Shown: positions 1-10,100 of the stretch, one piece after another
How positions within the stretch are numbered: position 1 is the stretch's first letter
Layout: each line of letters begins with the position of its first letter
Assembly: GCA_910575275.1 (NCBI GenBank)
Contig: CAJTEE010000004.1
Location: 229,703 to 293,702 of the forward strand
Reading direction: 5' to 3'
DNA: 64,000 bases
Source of the DNA: Lachnospiraceae bacterium
GTDB taxonomy: Bacteria; Bacillota; Clostridia; Lachnospirales; Lachnospiraceae
Program-made: the position numbers and the translations under genes
Notes under the pieces: model-generated
Databases searched by the model: none
What the model saw: only the letters and a program-made list of their open reading frames with translations
Told to the model about the DNA's origin: nothing

Positions 1-263
1 AGCGGGACAGCCGCTTTGGCAGGGAGGATAACGCCTGTGCGCTGGAAAATATCTTTTTGGCCGCCCATGCCCGCGGCATCGGCTCCGTTTGGATCAACCA
101 ACTTCAAAACATCTGCGATGTGCCGGAGATCCGGGCCGTGTTAAATGATCTCGGCGTCCCGGCTGATCATGTCGTCTACGGGATGGCCGCCCTCGGATAT
201 CCAGACCCGAACACCCCGATTCAGCCAAAGGAGCGGATCGGAACGGTTGCTTTCGTAGAGTGA
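1..263 (+). CDS. Nitroreductase family protein, C-terminal part
   Basis: Open at the left window edge; the reading frame enters at base 3 and ends at the TGA at 261-263, giving 86 residues. The visible part carries the ENIFLAAHARGIGSVWI-type helix and a C-terminal GMAALGYP strand, both typical of the FMN-dependent nitroreductase fold, whose members reduce nitro compounds, quinones or flavins with NAD(P)H. The N-terminal FMN-binding residues lie outside the window, so substrate and subfamily cannot be read. It is followed directly by a bidirectional terminator shared with the converging pfk gene. Confidence 0.75.
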   Translation, partial: RDSRFGREDNACALENIFLAAHARGIGSVWINQLQNICDVPEIRAVLNDLGVPADHVVYGMAALGYPDPNTPIQPKERIGTVAFVE

Positions 264-281
264 CATTGGGAAGATAAAAAG

Positions 282-323
282 GCAGCCCGACGGATCCGCT
301 TGGGATACCATCGGGCTGCTTTT
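282..323. terminator. Bidirectional terminator between nitroreductase and pfk
   Basis: A 12-bp perfect stem (282-293 with 308-319, GCAGCCCGACGG/CCATCGGGCTGC with one G-T type step) is followed by TTTT on the plus strand. On the minus strand it is followed by a run of five T. It sits between two convergent genes, so it can end both transcripts. Confidence 0.85.
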
Positions 324-398
324 ATCCTGTTTATAAGGGCTGCTGTTTCCGTTCCATATTATGAATGCAGCCAAGCGCAGCCGCGGGAAAGCCAACGG

Positions 399-1637
399 TT
401 ACCACTTGTCACAGTGGTACAGATGTCTCGGGATCCCATCCACCATGATCGGCGGGACATCTCCCTGGATCAGAGGCTTGACATAGCTGATAAATTCCTC
501 CGTCACATAATCCCCGGATTCATTGATCCATTTTCTCGGCACAACCTTCTCTACGTTCGACACCTTATGCACATTCCGCAGGCTCGTTGTACACTGGTAC
601 GGATCGTCGGAAAGGCGCTCTAAGATCACCATCTCGCCGGTGTCGCCCTCATCGGCCGCCTTGACCGCGGCACCGCCTACCTGGAACGCTTCTATGATAT
701 CAATCCGCGAGCTTAAATGGGACGCCGCTCTCTGGAGCGTGGAAAGCTCGATCCCTCTGGTCTTGCAGCCGATCTCGTTTGCGATCCTGCAGGCCAGGTA
801 ATTGGCCGTTCCGCTTAACTGCTTATGGCCGAATGCATCCACATAATCGACTCCGTCCGTCAGCTCGCATACATAGCGTCCATCCTGTAAGCGGATCCCC
901 TCGGAGACCGCTACGACGACGGACTGCTTCTTTTTAAGGAGCTCCTTTGTCTTCTCCACAAATTTCTCCACATCAAAGGCCAGCTCCGGCAAATAAATCA
1001 GATCCGGGCCCTCGCAGTCCTCGCCTCTGGCAAGCGCCGTCGCCCCGGTCAGCCAGCCGGCATTCCGGCCCATGACCTCGATGATTGTGACGAGCCCCTT
1101 GCCGTATTCCAGCGCATTGCTGTCACGGATGATCTCCTTTGTGGAGGTCCCGATATACTTGGCGGCGCTTCCGTAGCCCGGCGTGTGATCCGTCAGCGCA
1201 AGATCGTTGTCGATCGTCTTCGGGACACCGATAAACTTGGTGGAATGTCCCTTTACAATCGCGTAGTCCGAAAGCTTCTTGATCGTATCCATGGAATCGT
1301 TGCCGCCGATATAAATAAAGCACTCGATCTCCAGCTTATCCAGAATCGAAAAAATCCTCTCAAACGTTTCTGGATCCTCGTGTATCTCCGGAAGCTTGTA
1401 CCGGCAGGAACCAAGATATGCGGCCGGCGTCCTCTTTAAAAGCTCCACGTCCAGATCATTGCGGATGTGCTCCGACAGATCCACATACTGCTCATCCATC
1501 AGCCCTTGGATTCCGTGCAGCATTCCGTATACTTTCTTTGCACCTCTGTCAATCGCTGTCCTGTAAACCCCCGCAAGGCTGGAGTTAATCGCTGAGGTCG
1601 GGCCTCCTGACTGCCCGACAATCACATTCCCATTCAT
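399..1637 (-). CDS. pfk: 6-phosphofructokinase, diphosphate-dependent type
   Basis: Phosphorylates fructose 6-phosphate in glycolysis; cytoplasmic. The 412-residue protein shows the phosphofructokinase signatures: the GGPTSAIN loop near residues 11-18, GGNDS at 111-115, PKTIDND at 139-145 and MGRNAGW at 189-195. ATP-using enzymes normally have GGDGS and a Gly in P-G-TIDND. A Lys in PKTIDND and a bulky Asn-Asp in place of Asp-Gly are the known marks of diphosphate-using members, so PPi is the likely phosphoryl donor (inference from family rules). Length fits the 400-residue clostridial group. The start ATG at 1637 follows GAAAGGGG. A promoter lies in the end of the upstream marR gene. Confidence 0.9.
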   Translation of the reverse strand: MNGNVIVGQSGGPTSAINSSLAGVYRTAIDRGAKKVYGMLHGIQGLMDEQYVDLSEHIRNDLDVELLKRTPAAYLGSCRYKLPEIHEDPETFERIFSILDKLEIECFIYIGGNDSMDTIKKLSDYAIVKGHSTKFIGVPKTIDNDLALTDHTPGYGSAAKYIGTSTKEIIRDSNALEYGKGLVTIIEVMGRNAGWLTGATALARGEDCEGPDLIYLPELAFDVEKFVEKTKELLKKKQSVVVAVSEGIRLQDGRYVCELTDGVDYVDAFGHKQLSGTANYLACRIANEIGCKTRGIELSTLQRAASHLSSRIDIIEAFQVGGAAVKAADEGDTGEMVILERLSDDPYQCTTSLRNVHKVSNVEKVVPRKWINESGDYVTEEFISYVKPLIQGDVPPIMVDGIPRHLYHCDKW

Positions 1638-1669
1638 GTGATGTTGCCCCTTTCATTCATTTTTTTACT

Positions 1670-1698
1670 ACTATACGACATTTATTTCCGATTTTCAA
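1670..1698 (-). promoter_or_regulatory. Promoter of pfk
   Basis: Reading the minus strand, TTGAAA (1693-1698) and TATAGT (1670-1675) are 17 bp apart, a near-consensus sigma-A promoter. The -35 box lies inside the 3' end of the marR coding region, so pfk can be transcribed independently of marR. Confidence 0.7.
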
Positions 1699-2152
1699 GC
1701 AGATCGGTATTTTCTTTTTCCTTCATTCGAAACCATTTATCAAGCTTGGCGAGCGCCCGGATCAAAAGCCGCAGTTCGTTCTTTTCCATGCCCTCCACAA
1801 TCGCTTTGATTAATTCGCTGTGAAACTGCGCATGGTGTTCATAGGCTTTTTTTCCTTTTTCCGAAAGAGAGATATAAACGACCCGCCTGTCCTCCTGCCC
1901 CCGCTGCCGAACCACATAGCCTTTTTTTACCAGGCTGTTCATGGCAATCGTCAGCGTACCCACCGTCACGGACAGTTCCCTGGCGATCGAAGTCATATTT
2001 TTGGGCGCACCGCAGCCAATCGCCTCCATCACATGCATGTCATTATTTGTAATATCTTTGAATTCCTGTGTGATAATCGCCTTCTGTTCGATGTCCATGA
2101 CATCACGGAACAGGCGCACCAACACCTCATTCAGTATCTCGTAATCGCTCAA
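1682..2152 (-). CDS. MarR family transcriptional regulator
   Basis: A 156-residue winged-helix regulator. The recognition region is clear: NMTSIARELSVTVGTLTIAM is the helix-turn-helix, followed by the wing with the conserved Asp-Arg-Arg (QEDRRVVYISLSEKG). The start is a TTG at 2152, the only in-frame start that has a ribosome binding site (AGAGGAA, 8 bases away). Length and wing resemble FabT-like MarR members that control fatty acid synthesis in Firmicutes, but no fab gene is nearby, so the target is unknown. It lies between pfk and spmB on the same strand and has its own promoter. Confidence 0.85.
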   Translation of the reverse strand: MSDYEILNEVLVRLFRDVMDIEQKAIITQEFKDITNNDMHVMEAIGCGAPKNMTSIARELSVTVGTLTIAMNSLVKKGYVVRQRGQEDRRVVYISLSEKGKKAYEHHAQFHSELIKAIVEGMEKNELRLLIRALAKLDKWFRMKEKENTDLLENRK

Positions 2153-2188
2153 CGAAAGGATTCCTCTCTTGCTTTTTGGATTGTCTTA

Positions 2189-2217
2189 AGTATAGCGCAA
2201 ATTCCCCGCGAAAACAA
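2189..2217 (-). promoter_or_regulatory. Promoter of the MarR regulator
   Basis: On the minus strand TTGTTT (2212-2217) is followed after 17 bp by TATACT (2189-2194). It lies between spmB and the TTG start of the regulator, in a 72-bp gap. Confidence 0.6.
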
Positions 2218-2224
2218 CCGTTTT

Positions 2225-2758
2225 TCAAACCTGTCCCATCCATCCGGCCAGAAAAATGCTGGCCGCAATCCCGCCGGCTGTCGCAAAAAGCGCGCCCGGG
2301 AGCGTCCATCTGGTTTTTCGAATGCCTGCGCTCATAAAATACACGCTCATCGTGTAAAAAATCGTCTCCGTGCAGCCCATCATGATGGATACCATGTTTC
2401 CAACCAAAGAATCCGGGCCATATTCCTTAAAAATGTCCAGAATCAGGCCCGTCGCGGCCGAACTGGACACCATTCGTACCAGAATGACCGGGACAAGCGG
2501 GATTGGGATGTGAAGTCTGGCGGCGGGAATTTTAAGGAACTCGGAGGCCGCCTCCAAAAGCCCGGAGGCACGTAAGATCCCCACCGCCGCCATTAACCCG
2601 ATCAATGTCGGCAGAATGCCGGCCACCGTCTTCATCCCTTCTATGGCCCCCTTTAAGAAATCGTCAAATACCGGCCGGCCGGCAAGCAGGCCGAAGCCGA
2701 CGATGTAAAAAATCGAGAGAGGCACCATGAATTCTGATAAAAAGATCAAAATATCCAT
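2225..2758 (-). CDS. spmB: Spore maturation protein B
   Basis: A 177-residue polytopic membrane protein with about five hydrophobic segments and the nucleoside-recognition (Gate) family signature, including the conserved VRMVSSSAATGLILD and MGCTETIFYT stretches. SpmB with SpmA is needed for normal dehydration of the spore core in Bacillus and Clostridium. Full length for the family. SpmA, normally just upstream, is not present here, which is unusual; it would have to be elsewhere in the genome. The start at 2758 has a GGGAA ribosome binding site. This gene is the main evidence that the organism forms spores. Confidence 0.88.
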   Translation of the reverse strand: MDILIFLSEFMVPLSIFYIVGFGLLAGRPVFDDFLKGAIEGMKTVAGILPTLIGLMAAVGILRASGLLEAASEFLKIPAARLHIPIPLVPVILVRMVSSSAATGLILDIFKEYGPDSLVGNMVSIMMGCTETIFYTMSVYFMSAGIRKTRWTLPGALFATAGGIAASIFLAGWMGQV

Positions 2759-2849
2759 CGCATTCCCTTAAGATTCGTCTTTCTCCTATTGTATTCCCTT
2801 TTCAAATCGGATATACTTGTTTCATTCTTATGAAATCGGAGGAAATGTC

Positions 2850-3206
2850 ATGTCTGTCCTGTTTATCGAATATCCTGCCTGCTCGACCTGCAAGAAGGCC
2901 AAGAGCTGGCTTGATGCACACAAGGTCTCCTACACGGACCGCCATATCAAGGAAAACCATCCCACCAAGGAGGAGCTTTCTTTGTGGTTTAAGAAAAGCG
3001 GGCTGCCGCTCAAGCGCTTTTTTAATACCAGCGGCCTGCTCTACAAGTCCATGAACCTCAAAGAAAAGCTCCCGTCCCTTTCGGAGGAGGAGGCTCTTTC
3101 CCTGCTTGCCTCAGACGGCATGCTCGTAAAACGCCCCCTGATCGTCGCAGAGGATTTTGTACTCGTGGGCTTTAAAGAGGCGGAATGGGAAGGGAAGCTA
3201 GGTTAA
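2850..3206 (+). CDS. Spx/ArsC-like (YffB-type) thioredoxin-fold reductase
   Basis: A 118-residue protein starting at the ATG at 2850, chosen because GGAGGA lies 7 bases upstream; an upstream ATG at 2817 has no ribosome binding site. It has the CSTC pair at Cys11/Cys14 and the VKRPLIV motif of the ArsC/Spx family. Members are arsenate reductases, Spx-type RNA polymerase regulators or uncharacterised oxidoreductases. The sequence gives no ars neighbour, so a general redox role is as likely as arsenate reduction. Single gene, ending inside a terminator that also contains the stop codon of the converging gene. Confidence 0.8.
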   Translation: MSVLFIEYPACSTCKKAKSWLDAHKVSYTDRHIKENHPTKEELSLWFKKSGLPLKRFFNTSGLLYKSMNLKEKLPSLSEEEALSLLASDGMLVKRPLIVAEDFVLVGFKEAEWEGKLG

Positions 3207-3223
3207 GGGACCTAGCTTTTTTT
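3195..3223 (+). terminator. Terminator overlapping two convergent stop codons
   Basis: A 9-bp perfect stem AAGCTAGGT (3195-3203) / ACCTAGCTT (3210-3218) is followed by seven T. The TAA of the plus-strand reductase (3204-3206) is in the loop, and the TAG of the minus-strand gene (3212-3214) lies in the right stem. Confidence 0.85.
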
Positions 3224-4141
3224 CTTTTTCCGTCCTGTCAGAATGAATAAGGCCGTCACTGCCAAAAGCCCCGCAAAGAATCCGATGCCAAGCCTTACGA
3301 CCATCAGATGCGTCGTCAGCCACTGGAAAATACGGGCAGCAAGGCCACCAGGCGCTTTTTCCTCCTGCCTGTCCGCCTTTGTCTGCAAAGGAGCCGTCTG
3401 CATTTCGATCCCTTTTGTCTCCTGCAGACTTTCTTCGATCTCCTCCTCCTTTTCCTTCTCCTCATAGAGCCCGATGTACTGTCTTCCGCGGATTTCGGGT
3501 GTCATGACCTGTCCACCGTACTTTACCTCCACATTCCGCATGAGCTTTGCGCCCTTTGCCAGCGCGTCTCTGAATACGACTCCTTCTTTCTCGTAGGATG
3601 GGCCGGTCCAGTCCACCGTTTCGATCCGGTAACAATCTGTAGGAAGACTCAGCCAGGCAAGGAGCTCCTCCCCGTAATCTGCAAGAGCCGCATCCGCCGG
3701 TATCTCCGTTTCACCGAGCAGGTAACTCTCTGCATCGTAGTCCGCCACCGTAAGCGGAAACGAAAAATCCTCTGACCATGTCATCCCCTTTTCTACGATT
3801 TCAAGCCTGGGGACTTCCCGTTCAAACGTAAGCTTCGCCGCCTCATCCGTAATCGAAATCAAAGCCGTATCCGGCGGCTGCTCCCTTCCTTCCAGAGAAA
3901 AAGGGACACTCGCCGACGCATAGGTGGGCTCGCTCTGTTTGGTCGCACTTCTGATCCTGGTGGAGACCAGGCGGTATGTCTTGCCCTCCTGCACCAGCTC
4001 CTCCTTTGGCCTGTGCGCCTCCCCGCCGTCCGTAAAGACCGGACTCTCCCAGGTCAGGCCGGACGGCGGGCCGGCGCCTAAAAGTGCCCAAAGAAGCAAT
4101 GCCAAAAGGCCCGCCGCCTTCCAAAAAATTCTACTTCTCAT
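3212..4141 (-). CDS. Membrane-anchored accessory protein of the adhesin locus
   Basis: A 309-residue protein with no family that I recognise. It has an N-terminal signal peptide (residues 1 to about 27), a roughly 240-residue extracellular part rich in Glu and Thr, and a single C-terminal membrane helix (about 280-302) followed by GRKKKKS, giving an outside-facing protein anchored in the membrane rather than by sortase. The ATG overlaps the end of the giant adhesin gene by 11 bp and its ribosome binding site AAGGAGG lies inside the last codons of that gene, so the two are translationally coupled. Last gene of the surface locus; probably acts with the adhesin, for example in its display (inference). 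Confidence 0.75.
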   Translation of the reverse strand: MRSRIFWKAAGLLALLLWALLGAGPPSGLTWESPVFTDGGEAHRPKEELVQEGKTYRLVSTRIRSATKQSEPTYASASVPFSLEGREQPPDTALISITDEAAKLTFEREVPRLEIVEKGMTWSEDFSFPLTVADYDAESYLLGETEIPADAALADYGEELLAWLSLPTDCYRIETVDWTGPSYEKEGVVFRDALAKGAKLMRNVEVKYGGQVMTPEIRGRQYIGLYEEKEKEEEIEESLQETKGIEMQTAPLQTKADRQEEKAPGGLAARIFQWLTTHLMVVRLGIGFFAGLLAVTALFILTGRKKKKS

Positions 4142-7100
4142 CCCGTTTCCTCCTTGTCAGAGCCAGGCCCAAAAGCATGACGGTGCTGACGGCCAAGCCG
4201 AACAAATAGGCCTCCGGCTGCCGGTCGTCTCCGGTCTTCGGGAGGCGGATATATTGTCTGTCCTTCTGCCTTAAATGAAGGACCCCTTCTCCGTCTCTGT
4301 CCGCCTGATACGAGGCAAGAATCCGCCCCACCTTCCTCTCCGTCTGCGGTTTGGGCTCCTCAGGCTTCGTCCGTACATGGATTGTTTTTGTCGGAGGACC
4401 TTTTGGCTGATCGGGCTTTTGTGGTTCGGGTTCCGGCTCTGGCTCCGGTTTTGGTTCCTCTGGTTTGGGCTCCTCTGGTTTGGGCTTTTCCGGTTTGGGC
4501 TCCTTGGACTCCTCCTTCCGTTTGTCCTCCATTACGACCCGTTCGACCTCTCCGTACTCCGATACGGTAAACGAGATTGCTTCTGCCGTCTCATATCCCG
4601 CCGGAGCCATCTCCTCTGTCAGCGTATAACGCTTTCCCGCTTCGAGCTTTGCCTCAAATACATGCGGACTGTTTCCGGAGATCCACTGCTCGATTATCGT
4701 TCCATCCGCTTCCCGCAGCATGAGACGGGCCCCGCTAAGCTCCTCGCCGGTCGCCAGATCCGTCTTACTGATTTCAATCCGTGTTTCCCGGTTTCTCAAA
4801 TCCGTCTGAATCAGTTCTCCGTTTTCATGAATGGTAAGCGACATCTTTGCCGTCTTAAGACGGCTCCCGTCGGAAAACCACAATGTCTCCTCCACAAGGA
4901 ACGTGGCGCCGGGTGCAAACAGAAGACTTCCATCCGCCTTTCTCCTGTTTTCGATCCGATACTCCGCAAGAGTTTCAGGGTTATCCCAATAAAGAAGTGC
5001 TTTCCCTTCCTCTGTCTTCAGCACATACTGATGCCTTACGGGAAGACGCCCGGAAAAGGAGGCGCTCCCGTCCTCTCCCAATCGGAGTCTAAAGGTCTTA
5101 CAAGCCGTTGGAAGCACGCTCCCATCCGAACATTCAACCTGCTCGCACAGTGTGAGAATGTCCCCTTCTCTGACAGCTTCATCTTTGAGAGACCATTCTC
5201 CCCCGGTCCCCTGCCATTTTGCCAGTTCTCTGCCTTCTTTTAAAAGCGTATACCATATATGAACCACGGTCCGCCCGCTGACGGCAATCGCCTGAAGCCC
5301 GGATTTTCCTTCCTCATATATGGGGCGGATCGTCTGTGACTGATCCGTGATGTGAAGGAGCTTTCTGCCATCCGGGGATATGCTGAACCGGACCGGCGGC
5401 GCCGGAGCATATCCGGCGGGCGCCTTTTCCTCTACCAGGAAATACGTCCTCCCGGCTGCAAGCGTTCCCACCGCCCGATGTGGCTTTTCCCCGGAGATCC
5501 AGGTCTCCACCGCGGATTCCTCCATGACGAAACGGCCGTTTTCTGCCCGGGCCGGATAGACGGAAAGCCTTGCGCCCTCTACAAAATGTCCGGTCCTAAA
5601 GCTGCTTTTTGAAAACAAAAACTCTGTCTTCTCGTTCTCTGCCATGATCGTATACGTAAGTCTGTCCTGACCCGGCTCGTCAAACCGGACTCTCCATCGG
5701 GCCTGGCTTAACCGATAACCCTTCGGAGGGCTGACCTCCTGTACCTCGTAGGTATCATACACAAAAACCCCGTTTTCATCCGACTCACCGATCGGCAGTT
5801 CCTTGATTACAGCCGTTCCGGTCTCGTCCGTGACCACCCGAACGCATTCTCCCGTCCGCAGGTTTTTTGCCTCAAACCACGCCCCGCAAAGCGTTTTGCC
5901 CGTTTGTACGTGATCCCTCTTTTCTATCACGAGCTCTCCCTTCGGAAGCTCCTCCTTCTTTTTTTTATTTTCCATTTCATACCTCTGCACATGTCCTGTC
6001 TTCGTTACCCGTAAAAGCTTTGGCGCCGCCGTCTCATAGCCGGGAGGCGTACCCGTCTCCACCAGCGCATATACCCCCGGCGGAATCCTGTCGATCCTGT
6101 GTACACCGTCTGCCGTATCATAACGGACTGCATTCGGGTAAGTTTCACAAAAATTCTCCTTATAGCCAAACTGATACGTAAACGAAGTCCGCGGCCGGCC
6201 GTTTGCGTCAAGCCCCGCACATCCGTCCTGCCTTACAGCTGTGATCCGAACCGTCTCCTTTTCCTCTGTCTCCCAGAGCTGCGTTACGATCTGGCCATTA
6301 CCGGCCGTTTGCGATTCCCTTTGCACAGCACGCCTTTCTGCGGCCTCCTCCCCCTGTCCTTCCGTCCAGGAAAACTCAAGGAAATCCTCCCCATATTCCG
6401 CAAACATCGTCTCGTATGCATGTGTCATGCCGGGAAGGCAGTCGGATAAATCTGCAGATTCCCACGTATCAACCGGGCTTGTCCCCTCGTAGGAAAAGCT
6501 TCCGTCGGAATGAAGCGCAGCCGGGTAGAGGGAAAGCTCCGCGCAGGCCCCGGACGGAAGCGCCTGCTTCTTCTGCCCCTTCCTTTCGTATTTAAAAATC
6601 TCTAATTTTGTATAGTCGTCTTTCAGCATGAAGGACTGCAGCTTTTCCGTCGGCTTGACGGTGATTTCCATAGAGGCCGGAAGATAGCCGGCCGGCATTT
6701 CAAGCTCCTCGAGAATATAATCTCCAGCAGGGATTCCCTCGAAATATTTAGGTTTTTCATTGGTTATCCACAATCCGGTAACGGAAATTGGGGAGTTATC
6801 CACCGGGTTTTCCACAATCCACACCGCGGGCGTCTCCTCCTTCTTGACAAAATAGTATCCTTTCGGATATTCCGCGAAGTCCATGCTTTGAATCCGCTCT
6901 GCACGGTACAACGCCAGCTTCGCGCCGGACAGAGGACGGTTTGTATAGGCCTCTGTCTTGGAAATTTCAACCTTGATCCTTTCATCCGTCATGGCAGCCC
7001 TCTGTATGGCAGTCTGCTCCGCCACGCAGACTGCCTCCGGCATCGCCTTGACATAGCCTGCAGGTTCCTTGAGCTCCTCCATGATATAGCAGCCCGGCAT

Positions 7101-10100
7101 TACACGCCTTAACAGATCGGCCTGTCCGTGCGTCTGCCCGCAATCCGTGCCATCCTGCGGCGTCGTCTCTCCGGAGATCCAGATATTCGGGAGCAGATAG
7201 GCCTCTCCGAGACGGTGCCGCAGCAGCGCATCCTCCGTTTCCTCCTTCGCATATAAGGACTCGCAGTCTCGTATCGTATAGGCCGCACGGTTGTACCATT
7301 CTAAGAGGTCATCATACTGATACCGCACATAGTCCCCGTCCCGGTCGTACACATCTTTTCCTTTTTCATAACGGTCCCGGCTTTTTTGGTAATATTGGAT
7401 CATTCCAAACGCATCGTAAACCGGACGCATCCGCTTTTCAAAGCGTTTTTCGGCGGCATTCCAGCTTCCCGTGATATAGGCATTCTCTGTCCCGGCATGG
7501 ATCTCGCCCGGACGCCCCGTGAGGATCTTCTCTCTTGCTAATACCGTGCCATCCGCCTTATAGGCGACCGTCACCGGCCATACGTAATACCGCGTTTCTT
7601 TGGGATCTTTTGGCACTGACTTTTCCACATAGGCGAGACCGGTGTATCCATCCACCTGCGCATCCCGGCACAGATTCTTGTCCAGGTGATAGAGGACGGA
7701 GGCCTTATCTAAGTTCTTAAAGGCTTTCGCCCCGCTGTCATAAGCCAGCTTTGAAAAATCGCCGCCGCAGATCTCAAAGACCGGACGGCCACCTCTTAAC
7801 GCGTAAACAGAGTCCGTATCGGCTGTGATTTTTATCCTCCTCCCCTCTCTGTCATACCCGAACAGGCCGCCCTGTCGGTCCGTCTCGAGTACCTTCAGCC
7901 CGCCAAGATCATAAAATAAAACCGGTGTATCCTTGCGTTCGGTCGTCTGTACCTTCCAGCGTCCGTTCCTCTGCACGAACTCCGTCCTCTGTCCGGCAAC
8001 CCCCTCCTTTACCAGGATTTCTGTTACGTTTCCGTTGCGGTCTCTGTTTACCTCGACCCCCTCGAATGTATAATCCTCTCTGTCACCGCCTGCGCGCAGC
8101 TCAATGGCTTCGTAAAGCGCCATCGTGGCGCCTGCCACATAACGATTTTGGTCCTCGGCCGTCCCGAGCGTCCTGGCAATGTAGCCGTAGCCCTGAAACA
8201 CGCCATTTTCATATACAAGCTCCACGCGCTCTCCTGCCGCCCGGCGGCTCTCCAGATATTCAAGCGTTCCCTTTTTCCAGCCAAAGCCCTGATACTGCCC
8301 GGCGCTGTTGTAGGCGAGCTCCAGATTCTCCAGGCCGTATTCGATTCCCAGAAGGGAGATCGTCCCCTCCACGCGCCCGGATATCTTCATGCCCCGAAAC
8401 GCATCCCCGGTCTTTCGTTTGGATATCTCCAGGCTTGTCGCCGTATTTTTTACATAGATCCTCGCAGTATCCATCCGATTCTCCGGCTTGTTTCCCTCAG
8501 ACTTACTCGAATAGGAATAGCGGACCGCCGCCGCCTTTTTTTCTCCGCCATCCGGATAATAAGAAACCGCATCGCTGTAGATCTCGACCGGGATCGGGCT
8601 GCTCCTTCTATAGCCTGCCGGAGCCTTCAGCTCTGCCAGCACATAGACCCCTGCCTTTACGGACTTTGGAGTCTCGAGATAGCCGGCCGTTTGTAGGACT
8701 TGGCCGTCCTCCTCGTCGATCGCGGTGGACAGTGCCTCAAACTCTCCCGTCCGGATGCCTTTTTCGTCTGAAAGGATTACGACATCCTTCTCCCTGCAGA
8801 TCGGCGTACCGGCTGCCACGATGCCCGAAAAAAGCTCTCCGGGCCCGAACGGCAGACCTCTTGCAAACGGGACAATGTGCTCCGCTCCCATCGCCTCCAA
8901 AAATTCCCTGCTCCCTGCGATCACAGTCGGCTTGTCATACCTCTTTACCGAGCCATCCCCGTCCTTTCTTTCGTCGCGCTCCGCCCTGTAGAGTGCGAAT
9001 ACCGCGTCATCATGCAGGATCGGCTCTCCGGTCTCTGCATCCAGCTTTTCGACCCGCAGCCTTACCTGATACAGTCGGTTCAAAAAGCCCTGCTCTGCAA
9101 AGCCTGTGTGCGCCGCCTCCTCTCCTTTTGTCTCCGGCACGCTCCACGGCACGAGCATCGGAGCGTACCGTTTGTCATATGCCGTCTTCATTCCGTTCAT
9201 CGCCAAAACGCCATCCTCAAAATACAGGCCATGTCCGTTTTCCGGCGTGCTCTCGCCTCCCATATATGGAACGTTATTTTCAACGGAGGCATCTTCGCTT
9301 CTTGACATATAGTGGTAATAGCCGGCAACCGTTTGATTCCGATAGGGCCTCCAATGCTCTGCTTCCTTCCCTTTGGCCAGCCCGTACGGATAAAGCTCAA
9401 AATCCCCGTCATGGCTGTGTGCCAGAATCACGTACTCTCTGACCGGTTCCGTACACGTATCCGCCCACTCCTCGTTAAAACGGATCAAATATTTTTTTGC
9501 CAGCTCGTTGGGTGTTGCTTCTCTCCTGTACCGATAAAAGGAGGAATGTGTCCCGGATCCCGGCTCATACACGGCCGGAAGCGAAAGCTCCTTCGGCGCG
9601 TCAATTCCATAATGCCGGTTGGGGAAGTCCCGGTATTCCGGCTTATATGGCTGCTGCTCGGAAAGAACATACTCCCCATAGGGCAGATCCTTTGATATGC
9701 CATACGCATATTCTGTTTCTCCTTCCTTTTTAAGTTGCCCCGCTGCAAGCGTCGAACGATCCTTATCGATCCCTCCGTCTTCCTCACTGTCCCATAAAAT
9801 TTCATACAGGCTGTCCAAATCATAGCGGAAAAACGGCGTCAAGTATTCCTCAGCCTTCAAAATCGCCGCATACAGCGCCTGATCGTACCGTTCGTCCGCG
9901 TAGACGGCATCGGCTTCGGCTCCGAGCTCTTTTGTAAGTCTATCCGCCTCCGCTTCCAGATACCAGGTGACCGCAAACTGCCGTACCGCATCCGAGCGCT
10001 TTGCGTTCTCCTCAGCCGCGGCTGAGGAATTGATCGTGTTTTGCAGCTTGCTGAACCGGCCAAAGGCAAACGGCTTAAACGACGTATTTACGACCGCCCC

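Noticed and set aside
7925-9442. 505-codon plus-strand open frame across the adhesin gene
   Set aside because: Antisense to the giant surface protein; Arg/Pro/Ser-rich with no domain. Long frames on this strand are expected opposite a GC-rich gene with few stop-like codons.
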